Origin: Caldifermentibacillus hisashii
GTDB taxonomy: Bacteria; Bacillota; Bacilli; Bacillales; Caldibacillaceae
Assembly (NCBI RefSeq): GCF_027568575.1
Contig: NZ_JANUVP010000009.1
DNA: 64,000 nucleotides
Reading direction: 5' to 3' (one strand)
Below, in pieces: positions 17,959 to 26,932 of the stretch (position 1 is its first letter; the number at the start of each line of letters is the position of its first letter). Made by a program: the position numbers and the translations under genes. The notes under the pieces are model-generated. The model had not been told where the DNA came from, made no database searches, and saw only the letters and a list, made by a program, of their open reading frames with translations.

Positions 17959-18720
17959 GTCGGTATCTATGGCAACAAAGTTTATGTAAATAGCCTACTT
18001 GTTAAGGGTGGAATACAGCATGAAACGACAGAAATTATCCCTTATGATTACGGTGCTGATCGTGATTTTTATTCAAGGCTCAACTACAACGTTTGATATT
18101 TTATTTTAAAAGATATTGAAAATACACATTTCAACCAACATTTGAATTTACGAGCTTCAGAGATTACTCCGTCCATAATATTATTACCGAATAATTCATT
18201 TGATGAAGAAGCAGCAGCACAGATGGTTAACCGAATTGATTCACTGCCCATATTGCTCTTGGAAAAAATATATGATCAACATATTAAAATTCGTTTATTT
18301 AACGGCCATTTGACGGATTTTCCAAGTACCCGTTCGTTGACAGGAATAACACCCAGAGGCTATGCAGATACAACAGTAACTTGGGATAATGTCCCCGGTG
18401 CAGGTGGAGGCAGGATCGTATTTGTGAAAATCGGTGCCAGTGATAAAGGAGAAGGACATGGTTCAGTAAATTTGGAATTGCATGAGTTGGCTCATTCCAT
18501 TGACCGAATCGTTTTTAAGGGGATTCGCGATCAAATCTATTTTCAATCGATTTGGAAACTTGAAGCTAAACAATTATTCGGGAATAATAATTATTATTTG
18601 TTATATCCGGAAGAATATTTCGCTGAGGTCTTTGCTTACTTTTATGCGAATAGTGATACAAATCATTATTTAAAAGAGCACGCCCCAAAAACATATACGT
18701 TTATCAAGAAATTGCAATAA
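17959..18720 (+). pseudogene. Degraded lethal-factor-like (ATLF) metallopeptidase
   Basis: The 3' part (18142-18720) encodes a complete zinc-peptidase domain. It contains SVNLELHELAHSIDR with HELAH (H at 18481) and YPEEYFAEVFAYF supplying the third ligand, typical of anthrax lethal factor/Pro-Pro endopeptidase-like domains. The same frame continues upstream with plausible protein (VYVNSLLVKGG, then YDYGADRDFYSRLNYNV). It is cut by TGA at 18094-18096 and again by TGA at 17956-17958. The only possible starts after the stops lack a ribosome binding site. Such proteins are normally secreted; no signal peptide is joined in frame. I infer a gene broken in its N-terminal half with an intact active site. 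Confidence 0.7.
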
Positions 18721-18736
18721 ATAAAGGTGGTTTATG

Positions 18737-19531
18737 ATGAAAAAATATCTGGATTTATGTAGACATGTGCTTGAAAATGGTGTAAAAAAGGAAGACCGTA
18801 CAGGTACCGGAACCATTAGTACATTTGGCTATCAAATGCGGTTTAATCTTCAAGAAGGTTTTCCGTTACTTACGACAAAAAAAGTCCATTTAAAATCGGT
18901 CATTCATGAATTATTATGGTTTATTCAAGGTAATACGAATGTAAAATATTTACAAGAAAACGGGGTTCGTATTTGGAATGAATGGGCAGATGAAGATGGC
19001 AATCTCGGTCCGATTTACGGTCACCAATGGCGGTCATGGACAGGGGCAGACGGCAGAACCCATGATCAATTAAAGGAAGTCATTGAACAAATAAAGACGA
19101 ATCCGAATTCCAGACGCCTCATCATTAGTGCATGGAATGTCGGTGACTTGGATAAGATGGCACTGCCCCCATGTCATACTTTGTTTCAATTTTACGTTGT
19201 CGATGGCAAACTGTCCTGTCAACTATATCAACGATCCGGTGACTTGTTTTTAGGTGTTCCGTTTAATATTGCTTCATATTCATTGCTCACGATGATGATC
19301 GCCCAGGTATGTGACCTAGAGCCCGGGGAATTTATTCATACATTTGGTGATGTCCATATTTATTTAAATCATATCGAACAAGTAAAAATGCAATTAACGA
19401 GAGAGCCCCGGAAACTGCCGACGATGAAATTAAATCCGAATGTCAAAAATATATTTGATTTTAAATATGAAGACTTTTCACTGGAAAACTATCATCCACA
19501 CCCGCCGATCAAAGGAGTCGTAAGTGTATGA
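18737..19531 (+). CDS. thyA: Thymidylate synthase
   Basis: A 264-aa enzyme converting dUMP and methylene-THF to dTMP and DHF. The catalytic Cys is C146 in LPPCHTLFQF. R21 (KKEDRTGTGT) and the C-terminal PIKGVVSV are as in the E. coli-type (ThyA; ThyB in B. subtilis) class. The second of two adjacent ATGs is chosen because AAAGGTGG is too close to the first. The stop overlaps the dfrA start (ATGA), so the DHF producer is coupled to the DHF reductase. Confidence 0.96.
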   Translation: MKKYLDLCRHVLENGVKKEDRTGTGTISTFGYQMRFNLQEGFPLLTTKKVHLKSVIHELLWFIQGNTNVKYLQENGVRIWNEWADEDGNLGPIYGHQWRSWTGADGRTHDQLKEVIEQIKTNPNSRRLIISAWNVGDLDKMALPPCHTLFQFYVVDGKLSCQLYQRSGDLFLGVPFNIASYSLLTMMIAQVCDLEPGEFIHTFGDVHIYLNHIEQVKMQLTREPRKLPTMKLNPNVKNIFDFKYEDFSLENYHPHPPIKGVVSV

Positions 19532-20013
19532 TATCATTTATCGTTGCAATGGATCAAAACGGGTTAATCGGAAACAACAACGAAATTCCGTGGCATTTAC
19601 CGGATGATTTGAAAAGATTTAAAAAAATAACAATGGGTCATCCCATCGTCATGGGGCGAAAAACTTTCCAATCCATCGGTCATCCGCTCCCCGGTCGTGA
19701 AAATATTATATTGACAAGAAATAAGAATATATCTTTTGAAGGTTGTACCGTTTTTCACACACTGGAAGATTTGCTTGATTATTGTCGGAATAAAGATGGC
19801 GAAGTGTTTATCATCGGTGGTGCTGATATGTTTCGCATTTTCCTTCCTTTTGTTGAAAAATTATATGTGACAAAAATCAATCAAGAGTTTTCCGGGGATG
19901 TTTATTTTCCGGAACTGGATTGGTCTCACTTTCAATTGGTTTCTAAGGAAAAAGGGAGAAGAGACGAAAAAAATCCCTATGATTATGAATATTTGCTTTA
20001 TAAAAAACGTTAA
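19528..20013 (+). CDS. dfrA: Dihydrofolate reductase
   Basis: A 161-aa NADPH-dependent enzyme regenerating THF from DHF made by ThyA. The active-site acid is D27 (HLPDDLK), the cofactor motif is GRKTFQSIG, and FIIGGADMF is in place. It overlaps thyA by 4 bases, the standard Bacillus thyA-dfrA arrangement. No unusual residues were noted. Confidence 0.95.
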   Translation: MISFIVAMDQNGLIGNNNEIPWHLPDDLKRFKKITMGHPIVMGRKTFQSIGHPLPGRENIILTRNKNISFEGCTVFHTLEDLLDYCRNKDGEVFIIGGADMFRIFLPFVEKLYVTKINQEFSGDVYFPELDWSHFQLVSKEKGRRDEKNPYDYEYLLYKKR

Positions 20014-20034
20014 CCCATGGAAGAGGTGCGAAAT

Positions 20035-20706
20035 ATGTGTGGCAGATTTACCTTAACTGTTGATCTGCAAGATGTAGTTGACTATTTTCAGTTACAGTTC
20101 ATACCGGACCACTTTTCGCCGAGTTTCAATATTGCCCCTTCCCAACTAGTTTTGACTGCTATTGCTCATAACGGTGAAAGAAGGGCGGGTTATATGAAAT
20201 GGGGATTGGTTCCATATTGGGTGAAACAACCGAAGCAGTGGAAACCATTGATTAATGCCCGTTCTGAATCGTTAACTGATAAATCAAGTTTCAAACATTT
20301 AGTAGAAAAACATCGCTGTGTTATTTTTGCCGATAGTTTTTATGAGTGGAAAGTGGAAAATGGCAAGAAAACCCCGTACCGGATCATGAAAGATGATGGA
20401 AAACCGTTTGCCTTTGCCGCTCTTTGGGATCGTAATCAGGAAGGCGATACGGAATTATTCACTTGTGTTATTCTGACAACAAGCGCCAATGAAAAGGTAC
20501 GAAATATTCATGAACGAATGCCGGTTATGTTGGATAATGAAGAGGCATGGGAAACTTGGCTAAATACAAAGGAATATCCTTATGCAAAAGCAAAGGAACT
20601 TCTTAAGCCCTATCCGATGGAAAACCAAAAATTATATGTTGTCTCAAGTCTTGTAAACTCTCCTAAAAATAATGGAGAGGAATGTATTCGACCGTTATTT
20701 AGTTAA
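20035..20706 (+). CDS. SOS response-associated peptidase (SRAP/YedK family)
   Basis: A 223-aa SRAP-domain protein related to E. coli YedK and human HMCES, which crosslink to abasic sites in single-stranded DNA. The Met-Cys-Gly-Arg-Phe start is diagnostic, because Cys2 becomes the N-terminal nucleophile. INARSES, DSFYEWK (active-site Glu) and HERMPVML (active-site His) follow in order. For this reason, and because GAAGAGGTG lies 7 bases before it, the ATG at 20035 is the start rather than the earlier one at 20017. It follows dfrA by 21 bases and is probably cotranscribed. Confidence 0.92.
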   Translation: MCGRFTLTVDLQDVVDYFQLQFIPDHFSPSFNIAPSQLVLTAIAHNGERRAGYMKWGLVPYWVKQPKQWKPLINARSESLTDKSSFKHLVEKHRCVIFADSFYEWKVENGKKTPYRIMKDDGKPFAFAALWDRNQEGDTELFTCVILTTSANEKVRNIHERMPVMLDNEEAWETWLNTKEYPYAKAKELLKPYPMENQKLYVVSSLVNSPKNNGEECIRPLFS

Positions 20707-20733
20707 ATTATTGTCAGAAGGATGTGGATTTTA

Positions 20734-21573
20734 ATGTCTACTAAAATCGTTACAGATTCTACAGCAGATTTATCATTTGAAGAAGCCCAGCAGTATGGAA
20801 TTCATATTATACCGTTAAAAATTGATTTAAACGGAAAAACTTACTTGGATCGAGTAGATATAACGCCGTCAGAATTTATGAGGGAAATGAGAAAATCAGA
20901 AGAGTTGCCAAAAACATCTCAACCTTCATTCGGTACTTTTACGGAATTATATGAACGCCTGACTGCGGATGGGAGTGAAGTACTTTCAATTCATTGTGCT
21001 GGTCCGTTAAGTGGAACAGTTCAAACGGCTCAGTCGGCGGCACACCAATTTGACGGGAAAGTAACAGTTGTTGATTCATTGTATATTTCCAGAGGACTTG
21101 CCTTTCAAGTAATTGAAGCTAGTAAATTGGCTAATTTAGGAAAATCGATTAAAGAAATTTTGCATCGAATAGAAGAAGTTCGTCATCATACGAGGTTATT
21201 TGTCGTTGTGGATACGTTAGAAAATCTAATTAAAGGTGGGCGAATCGGAAAAGGAAGAGCTTTAATAGGTTCTCTTTTACATATTAAGCCAATTGCAATA
21301 CTTAAAGATGGAATGTACTCCCCAATGGCAAATGTCCGTAATTACAGTCAAGTTATTAAGCATTTAGTGAAAAATTTCAAGGAAGATGTAGACGGGAAAA
21401 CTATTAAAGGTATCGGTCTCGCTCATGCTGATGGAATGGAACTGGCGACCAGGTTAAAAGAAAAACTTCATGAGCTCTATGAAAATCTGGAGATAAAAAT
21501 TGTGGAAACGACTCCGATCATCAGTACGCATACCGGATCTGGCGCGATCGGTTTCACTTATTTTGCCGAATAA
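20734..21573 (+). CDS. DegV family fatty-acid-binding protein
   Basis: A 279-aa protein of the DegV/FakB family, which binds a fatty acid and presents it to fatty acid kinase. It has the phosphate/carboxylate-binding opening IVTDSTADL, TSQPSFGTF near residue 60, SGTVQTA near 93, and ends THTGSGAIGFTYF. The in-frame ATG at 20734 is the best start (GAAGGATG upstream, usual family length). It is followed by a strong terminator and, as in B. subtilis, lies before ypmQ. Confidence 0.9.
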   Translation: MSTKIVTDSTADLSFEEAQQYGIHIIPLKIDLNGKTYLDRVDITPSEFMREMRKSEELPKTSQPSFGTFTELYERLTADGSEVLSIHCAGPLSGTVQTAQSAAHQFDGKVTVVDSLYISRGLAFQVIEASKLANLGKSIKEILHRIEEVRHHTRLFVVVDTLENLIKGGRIGKGRALIGSLLHIKPIAILKDGMYSPMANVRNYSQVIKHLVKNFKEDVDGKTIKGIGLAHADGMELATRLKEKLHELYENLEIKIVETTPIISTHTGSGAIGFTYFAE

Positions 21574-21601
21574 TAGCATTTGTTTTACAAAAAATTTTAA
21601 A

Positions 21602-21636
21602 GAAAACCGGCTTAAATCTTTTAAGCTGGTTTTTTA
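21602..21636 (+). terminator. Terminator of the thyA-degV run
   Basis: AAACCGGCTT pairs with AAGCTGGTTT (one G-T pair) and runs into TTTTT. Confidence 0.88.
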
Positions 21637-21745
21637 ATGGTTTTGGTATAGGTGTGTAATAAATCTTATTCCATTCATAAAGGTCATAATATTTTCGTTT
21701 ATTTTTCTGGTTTGGTACAATGTTACCAAGGACAGGGGGGATCAT

Positions 21746-22333
21746 GTGAGGACAAATCGTATTCTGGCATTGTTGGCTTTTATGCTAATTTTTTTAAATG
21801 GCTGTAGTTCAGCAACAATTAAAAACGGTGTCGAATGGCCGATTGAAGACTTTGAGTATACAAATCAGAATGGTGAGCCGTTTGGTTTAGCGGATTTAAA
21901 AGGAAAGGTCTGGGTAGCTAATTTTATTTTCACAAACTGCGAAACTGTTTGTCCGCCAATTACGGCAAATATGGCTCGTATTCAGAGAATGATTGAAGAA
22001 GAAGGTTTGGATAAAGTCGAATTGGTTTCTTTTAGTGTCGATCCGGAAGTAGATACACCCGATATATTAAAAGCGTTTGCAAGTCATTTTACCGAGGATT
22101 TACATAATTGGCATTTTCTTACCGGCTATGTACAAAAACATATTGAACAATTTGCTAAAGAGAACTTTAAATTCCAGGTATATAAACCGGAAGATGATGA
22201 TCAAGTGATTCACGGAACGGACTTGTTTTTAGTCAACCAAGATGGTATTATTGTAAAATATTATTCGGCCTTGGATGTTCCATATGAGGAATTGTTATCC
22301 GATATTCAAATTTTATTAAAACAAAGTGATTAA
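21746..22333 (+). CDS. ypmQ: Sco1-like copper chaperone lipoprotein
   Basis: A 195-aa membrane-anchored thioredoxin-fold protein of the SCO1/SenC family, which assists assembly of the CuA centre of cytochrome c oxidase. It has a lipobox (FLNGC, Cys20), the copper/redox CxxxC motif C65-ETV-C69 and the conserved H156 (VIHGTDLF). The GTG start is used because the nearby ATG opens a stop codon at once; AGGGGG precedes it. Orthologue of B. subtilis YpmQ by order (degV, ypmQ, ypmR, ypmS). Confidence 0.9.
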   Translation: MRTNRILALLAFMLIFLNGCSSATIKNGVEWPIEDFEYTNQNGEPFGLADLKGKVWVANFIFTNCETVCPPITANMARIQRMIEEEGLDKVELVSFSVDPEVDTPDILKAFASHFTEDLHNWHFLTGYVQKHIEQFAKENFKFQVYKPEDDDQVIHGTDLFLVNQDGIIVKYYSALDVPYEELLSDIQILLKQSD

Positions 22334-22334
22334 T

Positions 22335-22367
22335 TGCATGCGGCATCTTGCTGCATGTTCTTTTTTC
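22335..22367 (+). terminator. Terminator after ypmQ
   Basis: GCATGCGGCA pairs (with G-T pairs) with TGCTGCATGT around a three-base loop, followed by TCTTTTTT. Confidence 0.85.
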
Positions 22368-22429
22368 CATTATGAATATGATATAATAAAAATACAATTT
22401 TATTAAACTATTACAAGTAGGTGAAAAGA

Positions 22430-23242
22430 TTGAAAAAAATCACCTTCACAATATTTGCCGTTGTTTTGATTTCCACTTTTGGTTATTTCATTTTTTCCAC
22501 TCAAGCAAATTCTGTATCAACTCAACCACTCAGGGAAATCTATTCCGATAATAAAAAAACGAAATTGCCCGTTGATTTTATCCCTTCAACCATGCACGTT
22601 ACGGCAATTGGCGATTCACTGACTCAAGGGGTTGGCGATACGACAAATCAGGGTGGGTATTTAAAATATTTACAGGAAGACTTGGTAACATTAAAAGGGG
22701 TTAAAGATGTGCAAGTTACCAATCTTGGTATTAAAGGTCAGCGGTCAGACCAGTTATTGGAACGGCTCAAAACGAATGAAGTTAAGGAGTCAATTAACAA
22801 GGCAGATATGGTATTAATTACCATTGGTGGAAATGATATTATGAAAATTGTCAGCAATCATATTTCGAATTTACAAATAAATCAATTTGAAACAGAATTA
22901 GTCGGTTATGAAAAACGGTTAAATTCAATATTATCGGAAATTACGACCGCTAATCCGGATGCGATTATTGTTTTGATCGGGTTATATAATCCATTTTCGG
23001 AATGGTTTCAAGAGATTAAAGAATTTGATGCCATTATGGAAGACTGGAATACAGCTGCCCGGGAAGTTGTTGAGCAATATGATCATGCGATTTTTGTCAA
23101 TGTATCACCTATTTTCACTAATCCGGATGAAAATTTATTGTATGAGGATCATTTCCATCCGAACAATAAGGGGTATGAACGGATTAGCAAAGAAGTATTT
23201 TCAGCTATATTGAAAAATCAAGGTATAAAAAAATGGGATTGA
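22430..23242 (+). CDS. ypmR: SGNH/GDSL lipase-esterase YpmR
   Basis: A 270-aa exported or membrane-anchored hydrolase. An N-terminal hydrophobic segment (about 4-22) is followed by the SGNH blocks: IGDSLTQGVG (nucleophile Ser), GGNDI, and the C-terminal DHFHPNNKGY holding the catalytic Asp/His. The substrate is unknown. AGGTGA is optimally placed for the TTG at 22430; a GTG nine bases earlier lies inside the ribosome binding site. It forms a tight pair with ypmS (19 bases). Confidence 0.88.
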   Translation: MKKITFTIFAVVLISTFGYFIFSTQANSVSTQPLREIYSDNKKTKLPVDFIPSTMHVTAIGDSLTQGVGDTTNQGGYLKYLQEDLVTLKGVKDVQVTNLGIKGQRSDQLLERLKTNEVKESINKADMVLITIGGNDIMKIVSNHISNLQINQFETELVGYEKRLNSILSEITTANPDAIIVLIGLYNPFSEWFQEIKEFDAIMEDWNTAAREVVEQYDHAIFVNVSPIFTNPDENLLYEDHFHPNNKGYERISKEVFSAILKNQGIKKWD

Positions 23243-23261
23243 TAGAAAAGAGAGGTTATCG

Positions 23262-23843
23262 ATGAGTAAAAAGTTTACGTGGAAAACAGCCTTTTTTACG
23301 TTGCTTATTATAAATATCGTAATCATTGTTTTCCTTTTCACGATGGTTTTTCTTCCGGCAGGCGGTGATTCACTTACCGGTGAGAATGGAGTGTCTAAAA
23401 AAAGTCAGGCAAGTCTAACGGTTACGGCAAACAAACAGGACTTAAATATTTTGATTAACGACTTCATTGAAAAAGAGAATGCGGATAGTCCGATTGATTA
23501 TAAAGTGTATTTAAATGATGAAGTGGAGTTATATGGAACGTTACCGGTTTTTGACCAGAATGTTGAAATGAAATTAACCTTCGAACCAAAAGCACTGGAA
23601 AATGGTGATTTGATTTTATCGCAAAATACGATCCATATCGGGAAATTACAATTGCCGTCAAGATATGTGATGAATTTTATCAAAAATAATTATCATTTTC
23701 CAAAGTGGGTGGAAATTTTCCCTAATGAAAAAATTATTTACATCCATTTAACGGATATCAAATTGAAAAATCAATTACACATTCATGCCAATACCTTTGA
23801 CCTGAAAAATGATGATATTTCATTTTCATTGCTTGTTTATTAA
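23262..23843 (+). CDS. ypmS: YpmS family membrane-anchored protein (DUF2140)
   Basis: A 193-aa protein with one N-terminal transmembrane helix (about 8-30) and an extracytoplasmic beta-rich domain. It has KQDLNILINDFI and DEVELYGTLPVFDQNVEMKL, characteristic of the YpmS/DUF2140 family. The function is unknown; pairing with the GDSL lipase YpmR is conserved. It ends at a bidirectional terminator facing the rRNA methyltransferase gene. Confidence 0.85.
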   Translation: MSKKFTWKTAFFTLLIINIVIIVFLFTMVFLPAGGDSLTGENGVSKKSQASLTVTANKQDLNILINDFIEKENADSPIDYKVYLNDEVELYGTLPVFDQNVEMKLTFEPKALENGDLILSQNTIHIGKLQLPSRYVMNFIKNNYHFPKWVEIFPNEKIIYIHLTDIKLKNQLHIHANTFDLKNDDISFSLLVY

Positions 23844-23876
23844 GAAAAGCGCAGCCTTCTGCGCTTTTCTACTATT
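23843..23876. terminator. Bidirectional terminator (ypmS / rsmF-like)
   Basis: AGAAAAGCGCAG pairs with CTGCGCTTTTCT around a 4-base loop, usable from both sides. Confidence 0.9.
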
Positions 23877-23877
23877 C

Positions 23878-25251
23878 TTACATAATCCGTAACCCTTTGG
23901 GATAAAGGTTTTTGATAATTCCATTCGATTCTTTTCCCCAACCGAGCGGAAAACCGTTAATCGTCATCAGTACCCATCCTTTATATTGTCCCGTTCCTTT
24001 CAAAGTTTCGCCTTTTAAATATCGTTGCCAATCCTCGCCTTCTAAAGACAAATCGATTGTTTGCCGGCATTGATTTTTCATTAATGCAAGGGCGAGGGCA
24101 TGGTTTGGCTCAAATCGGTTTTTCTTTAATTCTCCCAGGTGGAGGCCGGCACGTATGACTCTTAACCCGCTTAAATCCGGACATTCATCAGGAAGCGAAT
24201 GAATGACAGACCCTAATACATGTAAATTTTTCCAGTTCACATGTTGCAAATATTCCTTTTCAAATAAACAATAGTCTTGCCAATCTTGCTTTTTCTTCGA
24301 TTTGAATGGCTTGGTCGGACTTTCCGGGGTTGTGGAAGTTTTTATGAGCTTGGCCGCAAAATGACCTTCTCCCTTTAATTTATGCGGCCAAAGTCTGGCG
24401 CATTTTTCCACTTCCGATAACCGGTATTTTGTCCATTCAGGGCGGCCGCCTTCGATCCCATTTCGTTTTTCGATTGTTAACAATTCCATGTCCGGATATT
24501 TGTTAAGAAATGTTTCAATGACTTGTTCATTTTCTTCGGGTGAGAACGTACAGGTTGAATATACGAGAATTCCGTTTTCCTTTAACATTTGATAGGCGGA
24601 GTCAAGAATCTCCAGCTGTCTTTCCCGGCAAAGTTCTACATGCTCCTGGCTCCAATATTGCCTTGCTTCCTCATCTTTTCGAAACATACCTTCTCCCGAG
24701 CACGGAGCATCAAGTAGAATTTTGTCAAAATAAAACGGAAAATGTTGCGAAAGTCGCTCCGGTGTTTCATTTGTGACGACTGTATTCGTTAGCCCAAACC
24801 GTTCAATATTTTCGGAAAGTGCTTTTGCCCGTTTCGGATGGATCTCATTTGAAATGAGTAAACCTCTACTTTCCATGGCACAGCCGATTTGGGTTGATTT
24901 CCCGCCTGGTGCTGCACATAAATCCAACACTTTGTCAGTTGGTTTAGCATCAAGCAATCGAGCTACAGACATGGCACTAGGTTCTTGAATATAATAAAGT
25001 CCGGCTCTATGGTACGGATGTTTTCCGGGTTCATCTTGTTGGTAATGATAATAATATCCGTAATCGGTAAAGGGGATTTTTTCAATCGGAAATGGGCTGA
25101 TGCTTTCCCACTTTTCATTCGTAATTTTTAGCGGATTTAGTCGTAAGCCTGCTGTCCGTTCATCTTGATAGGTTTTTAAAAACATTGCAGTTTCTTCTTT
25201 AAGTAAATTTTTCATTTTTGTAATAAAAGCTTCGGGTAATTGAATTGACAA
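23878..25251 (-). CDS. RsmB/NOP-family rRNA cytosine-C5 methyltransferase
   Basis: A 457-aa SAM-dependent RNA m5C methyltransferase (RsmF/NOP2-like). The SAM loop is LDLCAAPGGKSTQ near 105. The DAPCSGEGMFRKD motif IV and YSTCTFSPEENE motif VI supply the two cysteines used in catalysis and release. The C-terminal third is a PUA-like RNA-binding region, as in RsmF. AAAGGAG 8 bases upstream selects the TTG at 25251 over an earlier TTG at 25269 that lies inside the ribosome binding site. The target base cannot be read from sequence. Confidence 0.88.
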   Translation of the reverse strand: MSIQLPEAFITKMKNLLKEETAMFLKTYQDERTAGLRLNPLKITNEKWESISPFPIEKIPFTDYGYYYHYQQDEPGKHPYHRAGLYYIQEPSAMSVARLLDAKPTDKVLDLCAAPGGKSTQIGCAMESRGLLISNEIHPKRAKALSENIERFGLTNTVVTNETPERLSQHFPFYFDKILLDAPCSGEGMFRKDEEARQYWSQEHVELCRERQLEILDSAYQMLKENGILVYSTCTFSPEENEQVIETFLNKYPDMELLTIEKRNGIEGGRPEWTKYRLSEVEKCARLWPHKLKGEGHFAAKLIKTSTTPESPTKPFKSKKKQDWQDYCLFEKEYLQHVNWKNLHVLGSVIHSLPDECPDLSGLRVIRAGLHLGELKKNRFEPNHALALALMKNQCRQTIDLSLEGEDWQRYLKGETLKGTGQYKGWVLMTINGFPLGWGKESNGIIKNLYPKGLRIM

Positions 25252-25473
25252 TATTGTTTCTCCTTTCAAACCATCAGGACGAGTAATCTAAAGATATATT
25301 AACAAAATAAATTAAGGAAGGGAAATAACATTTTCGCTATTGATGGCAATTTTTACAGCATGGCAAAGGAACAATAAATACGTTACACATGCAATCAATC
25401 GAATGTTTTTACACGTTTAAGTCATTTTTGCTAAAATATAAAGAACCAAAAAGCACGAGTGAGGGGTGGTAAA

Positions 25474-26010
25474 ATGACAAGTAATAAATATGAGCAGGCA
25501 ATTTTTGCAGGGGGTTGCTTTTGGTGTATGGTAAAACCTTTTGACCAATGGCCGGGTATTAAGAAAGTGGTATCCGGATATACGGGAGGAGTTCTTCCAA
25601 ACCCGACATATGAAGAAGTTTGTCTAGGGACAACGGGTCATTATGAAGCGGTCCAAATTACTTATGATCCGTCCATCATATCTTATGAGCAATTACTTGA
25701 TATTTTTTGGCAACAAATTGATCCGACTGATCCCGGCGGTCAGTTTTATGATCGGGGGCAATCCTACCAGACCGCAATCTTTTATTTGAATGATGAACAA
25801 AAGCAAAAAGCTGAACAATCAAAGCAAGCGCTAGAGAAAAGTGGACGCTTTCATAAACCAATTGCCACAAAAATATTACCTGCAAACGATTTTTTTGAAG
25901 CAGAGGAATACCATCAGGACTATTACAAAAAAAATCCTGAGCATTACAAGCGATATTTTATTGGTTCGGGAAGAGCGACATTTATCGAAAAACATTGGAG
26001 GGATAAATAA
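25474..26010 (+). CDS. msrA: Peptide methionine sulfoxide reductase A
   Basis: A 178-aa cytosolic reductase for methionine-S-sulfoxide. The catalytic Cys15 is in GGCFWC (C18 is the neighbour), and the WQQIDPTDPGGQFYDRG substrate region is typical. GAGGGGTGG sets the ATG at 25474. Its TAA overlaps the msrB start by one base. A second MsrA about 60-65% identical by eye is encoded at 60780-61313. Confidence 0.95.
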   Translation: MTSNKYEQAIFAGGCFWCMVKPFDQWPGIKKVVSGYTGGVLPNPTYEEVCLGTTGHYEAVQITYDPSIISYEQLLDIFWQQIDPTDPGGQFYDRGQSYQTAIFYLNDEQKQKAEQSKQALEKSGRFHKPIATKILPANDFFEAEEYHQDYYKKNPEHYKRYFIGSGRATFIEKHWRDK

Positions 26011-26441
26011 TGCCATCATCAAAGGATGAATTAAAGAAAAAACTTTCGCCGCTTGCATATGAGGTAACCCAGAACAACGGAACGGAGCCGCCATATCATA
26101 ATGAATATTGGGACCACTTTGAAGAAGGAATTTATGTTGATATTATTTCCGGAAAACCGCTTTTCAGTTCAAAAGATAAATATGATGCCGGATGCGGTTG
26201 GCCGAGTTTCACAAAACCGATTGATGATGAAGAAATGATGGAAAAGATGGATACGAGCCATCAGATGATTCGCACAGAAGTTCGAGGGAAGACGAGTGAT
26301 GCCCATTTAGGACATGTATTTCCGGACGGACCGGGACCAACCGGATTACGTTATTGTATTAATTCGGCTGCCTTACGATTTATTCCAAAGAAAGATTTGG
26401 AAAAGGAAGGATACGGACAATATAAAAAATTGTTTGATTGA
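26010..26441 (+). CDS. msrB: Peptide methionine sulfoxide reductase B
   Basis: A 143-aa enzyme reducing methionine-R-sulfoxide. It has Cys62 in GCGWPSF and the catalytic Cys116 in RYCINSAALRF; HxxxH-type pieces (DAHLGHVFPDGP) are in place. It lacks the paired CxxC zinc motifs, as B. subtilis MsrB does. Translationally coupled to msrA through TAATG. Confidence 0.95.
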   Translation: MPSSKDELKKKLSPLAYEVTQNNGTEPPYHNEYWDHFEEGIYVDIISGKPLFSSKDKYDAGCGWPSFTKPIDDEEMMEKMDTSHQMIRTEVRGKTSDAHLGHVFPDGPGPTGLRYCINSAALRFIPKKDLEKEGYGQYKKLFD

Positions 26442-26499
26442 CTTGAAAAAATCAAGCTGCCTGTTGGTTAGAAAGACAAATTTTAGGAAGGAAAGGCAA

Positions 26500-26724
26500 A
26501 TGGCAAAATCTTTTTATCATTTTTTAATGAGATATCGTAATGCCGGGGCAAAGGATGAAATGGCAAAATTTGCAAATGATGCATTTCTCGATCACGGTTT
26601 TCCGAAAAGTTCAACCGACTATGATGAGTTGAGTCGCTATTTGGAAATGAACGGTGACTATTTACCATCAATGACTACTTTTGATCGGGCTTGGGAGTTA
26701 TATAAAGAAATAGAAGATAAATGA
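26500..26724 (+). CDS. yozE: YozE (UPF0346) protein
   Basis: A 74-aa helical protein of the YozE SAM-like family, the same length as in B. subtilis. KSFYHFLMRYR at the start, FANDAFLDHGFPK and the Tyr-rich DYDELSRYLE are diagnostic. GGAAGGAAAGG precedes the ATG. It is the last gene of the msrA-msrB-yozE unit. Function unknown. Confidence 0.88.
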   Translation: MAKSFYHFLMRYRNAGAKDEMAKFANDAFLDHGFPKSSTDYDELSRYLEMNGDYLPSMTTFDRAWELYKEIEDK

Positions 26725-26828
26725 AATGAAGGGTGATTGGATTGAGTCGAAATGATTCAAAATTCCGATCCCCTTTTTTTACAATAAGTGCTTGATCAAA
26801 AAAGCGGACATAAAAAGTCAAGTTATCA

Positions 26829-26879
26829 TTATTTAGTGGTATCGCCTATTGTACTCGAATCTCGTTCGTGTTTCATCAT
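26829..26879 (-). CDS. Possible 16-residue peptide
   Basis: ATGATGAAACACGAACG begins a 16-codon frame (MMKHERDSSTIGDTTK, then TAA). It is preceded by a strong TGGAGG 5 bases upstream. It is highly hydrophilic. It lies in an otherwise empty intergenic space between yozE and the next gene. It may be chance, or the remnant or start of a small gene. Confidence 0.3.
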   Translation of the reverse strand: MMKHERDSSTIGDTTK

Positions 26880-26932
26880 GTTTCCTCCATGCATATAATA
26901 GAGAAACAGCGAGAAAGTGAGGGATAGGGGGA

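Noticed and set aside
18020..18109. Signal-peptide-like 29-codon frame MKRQKLSLMITVLIVIFIQG... as a gene
   Set aside because: It overlaps, in another frame, plausible peptidase coding sequence and stops at once. More likely the relic of the broken peptidase region.
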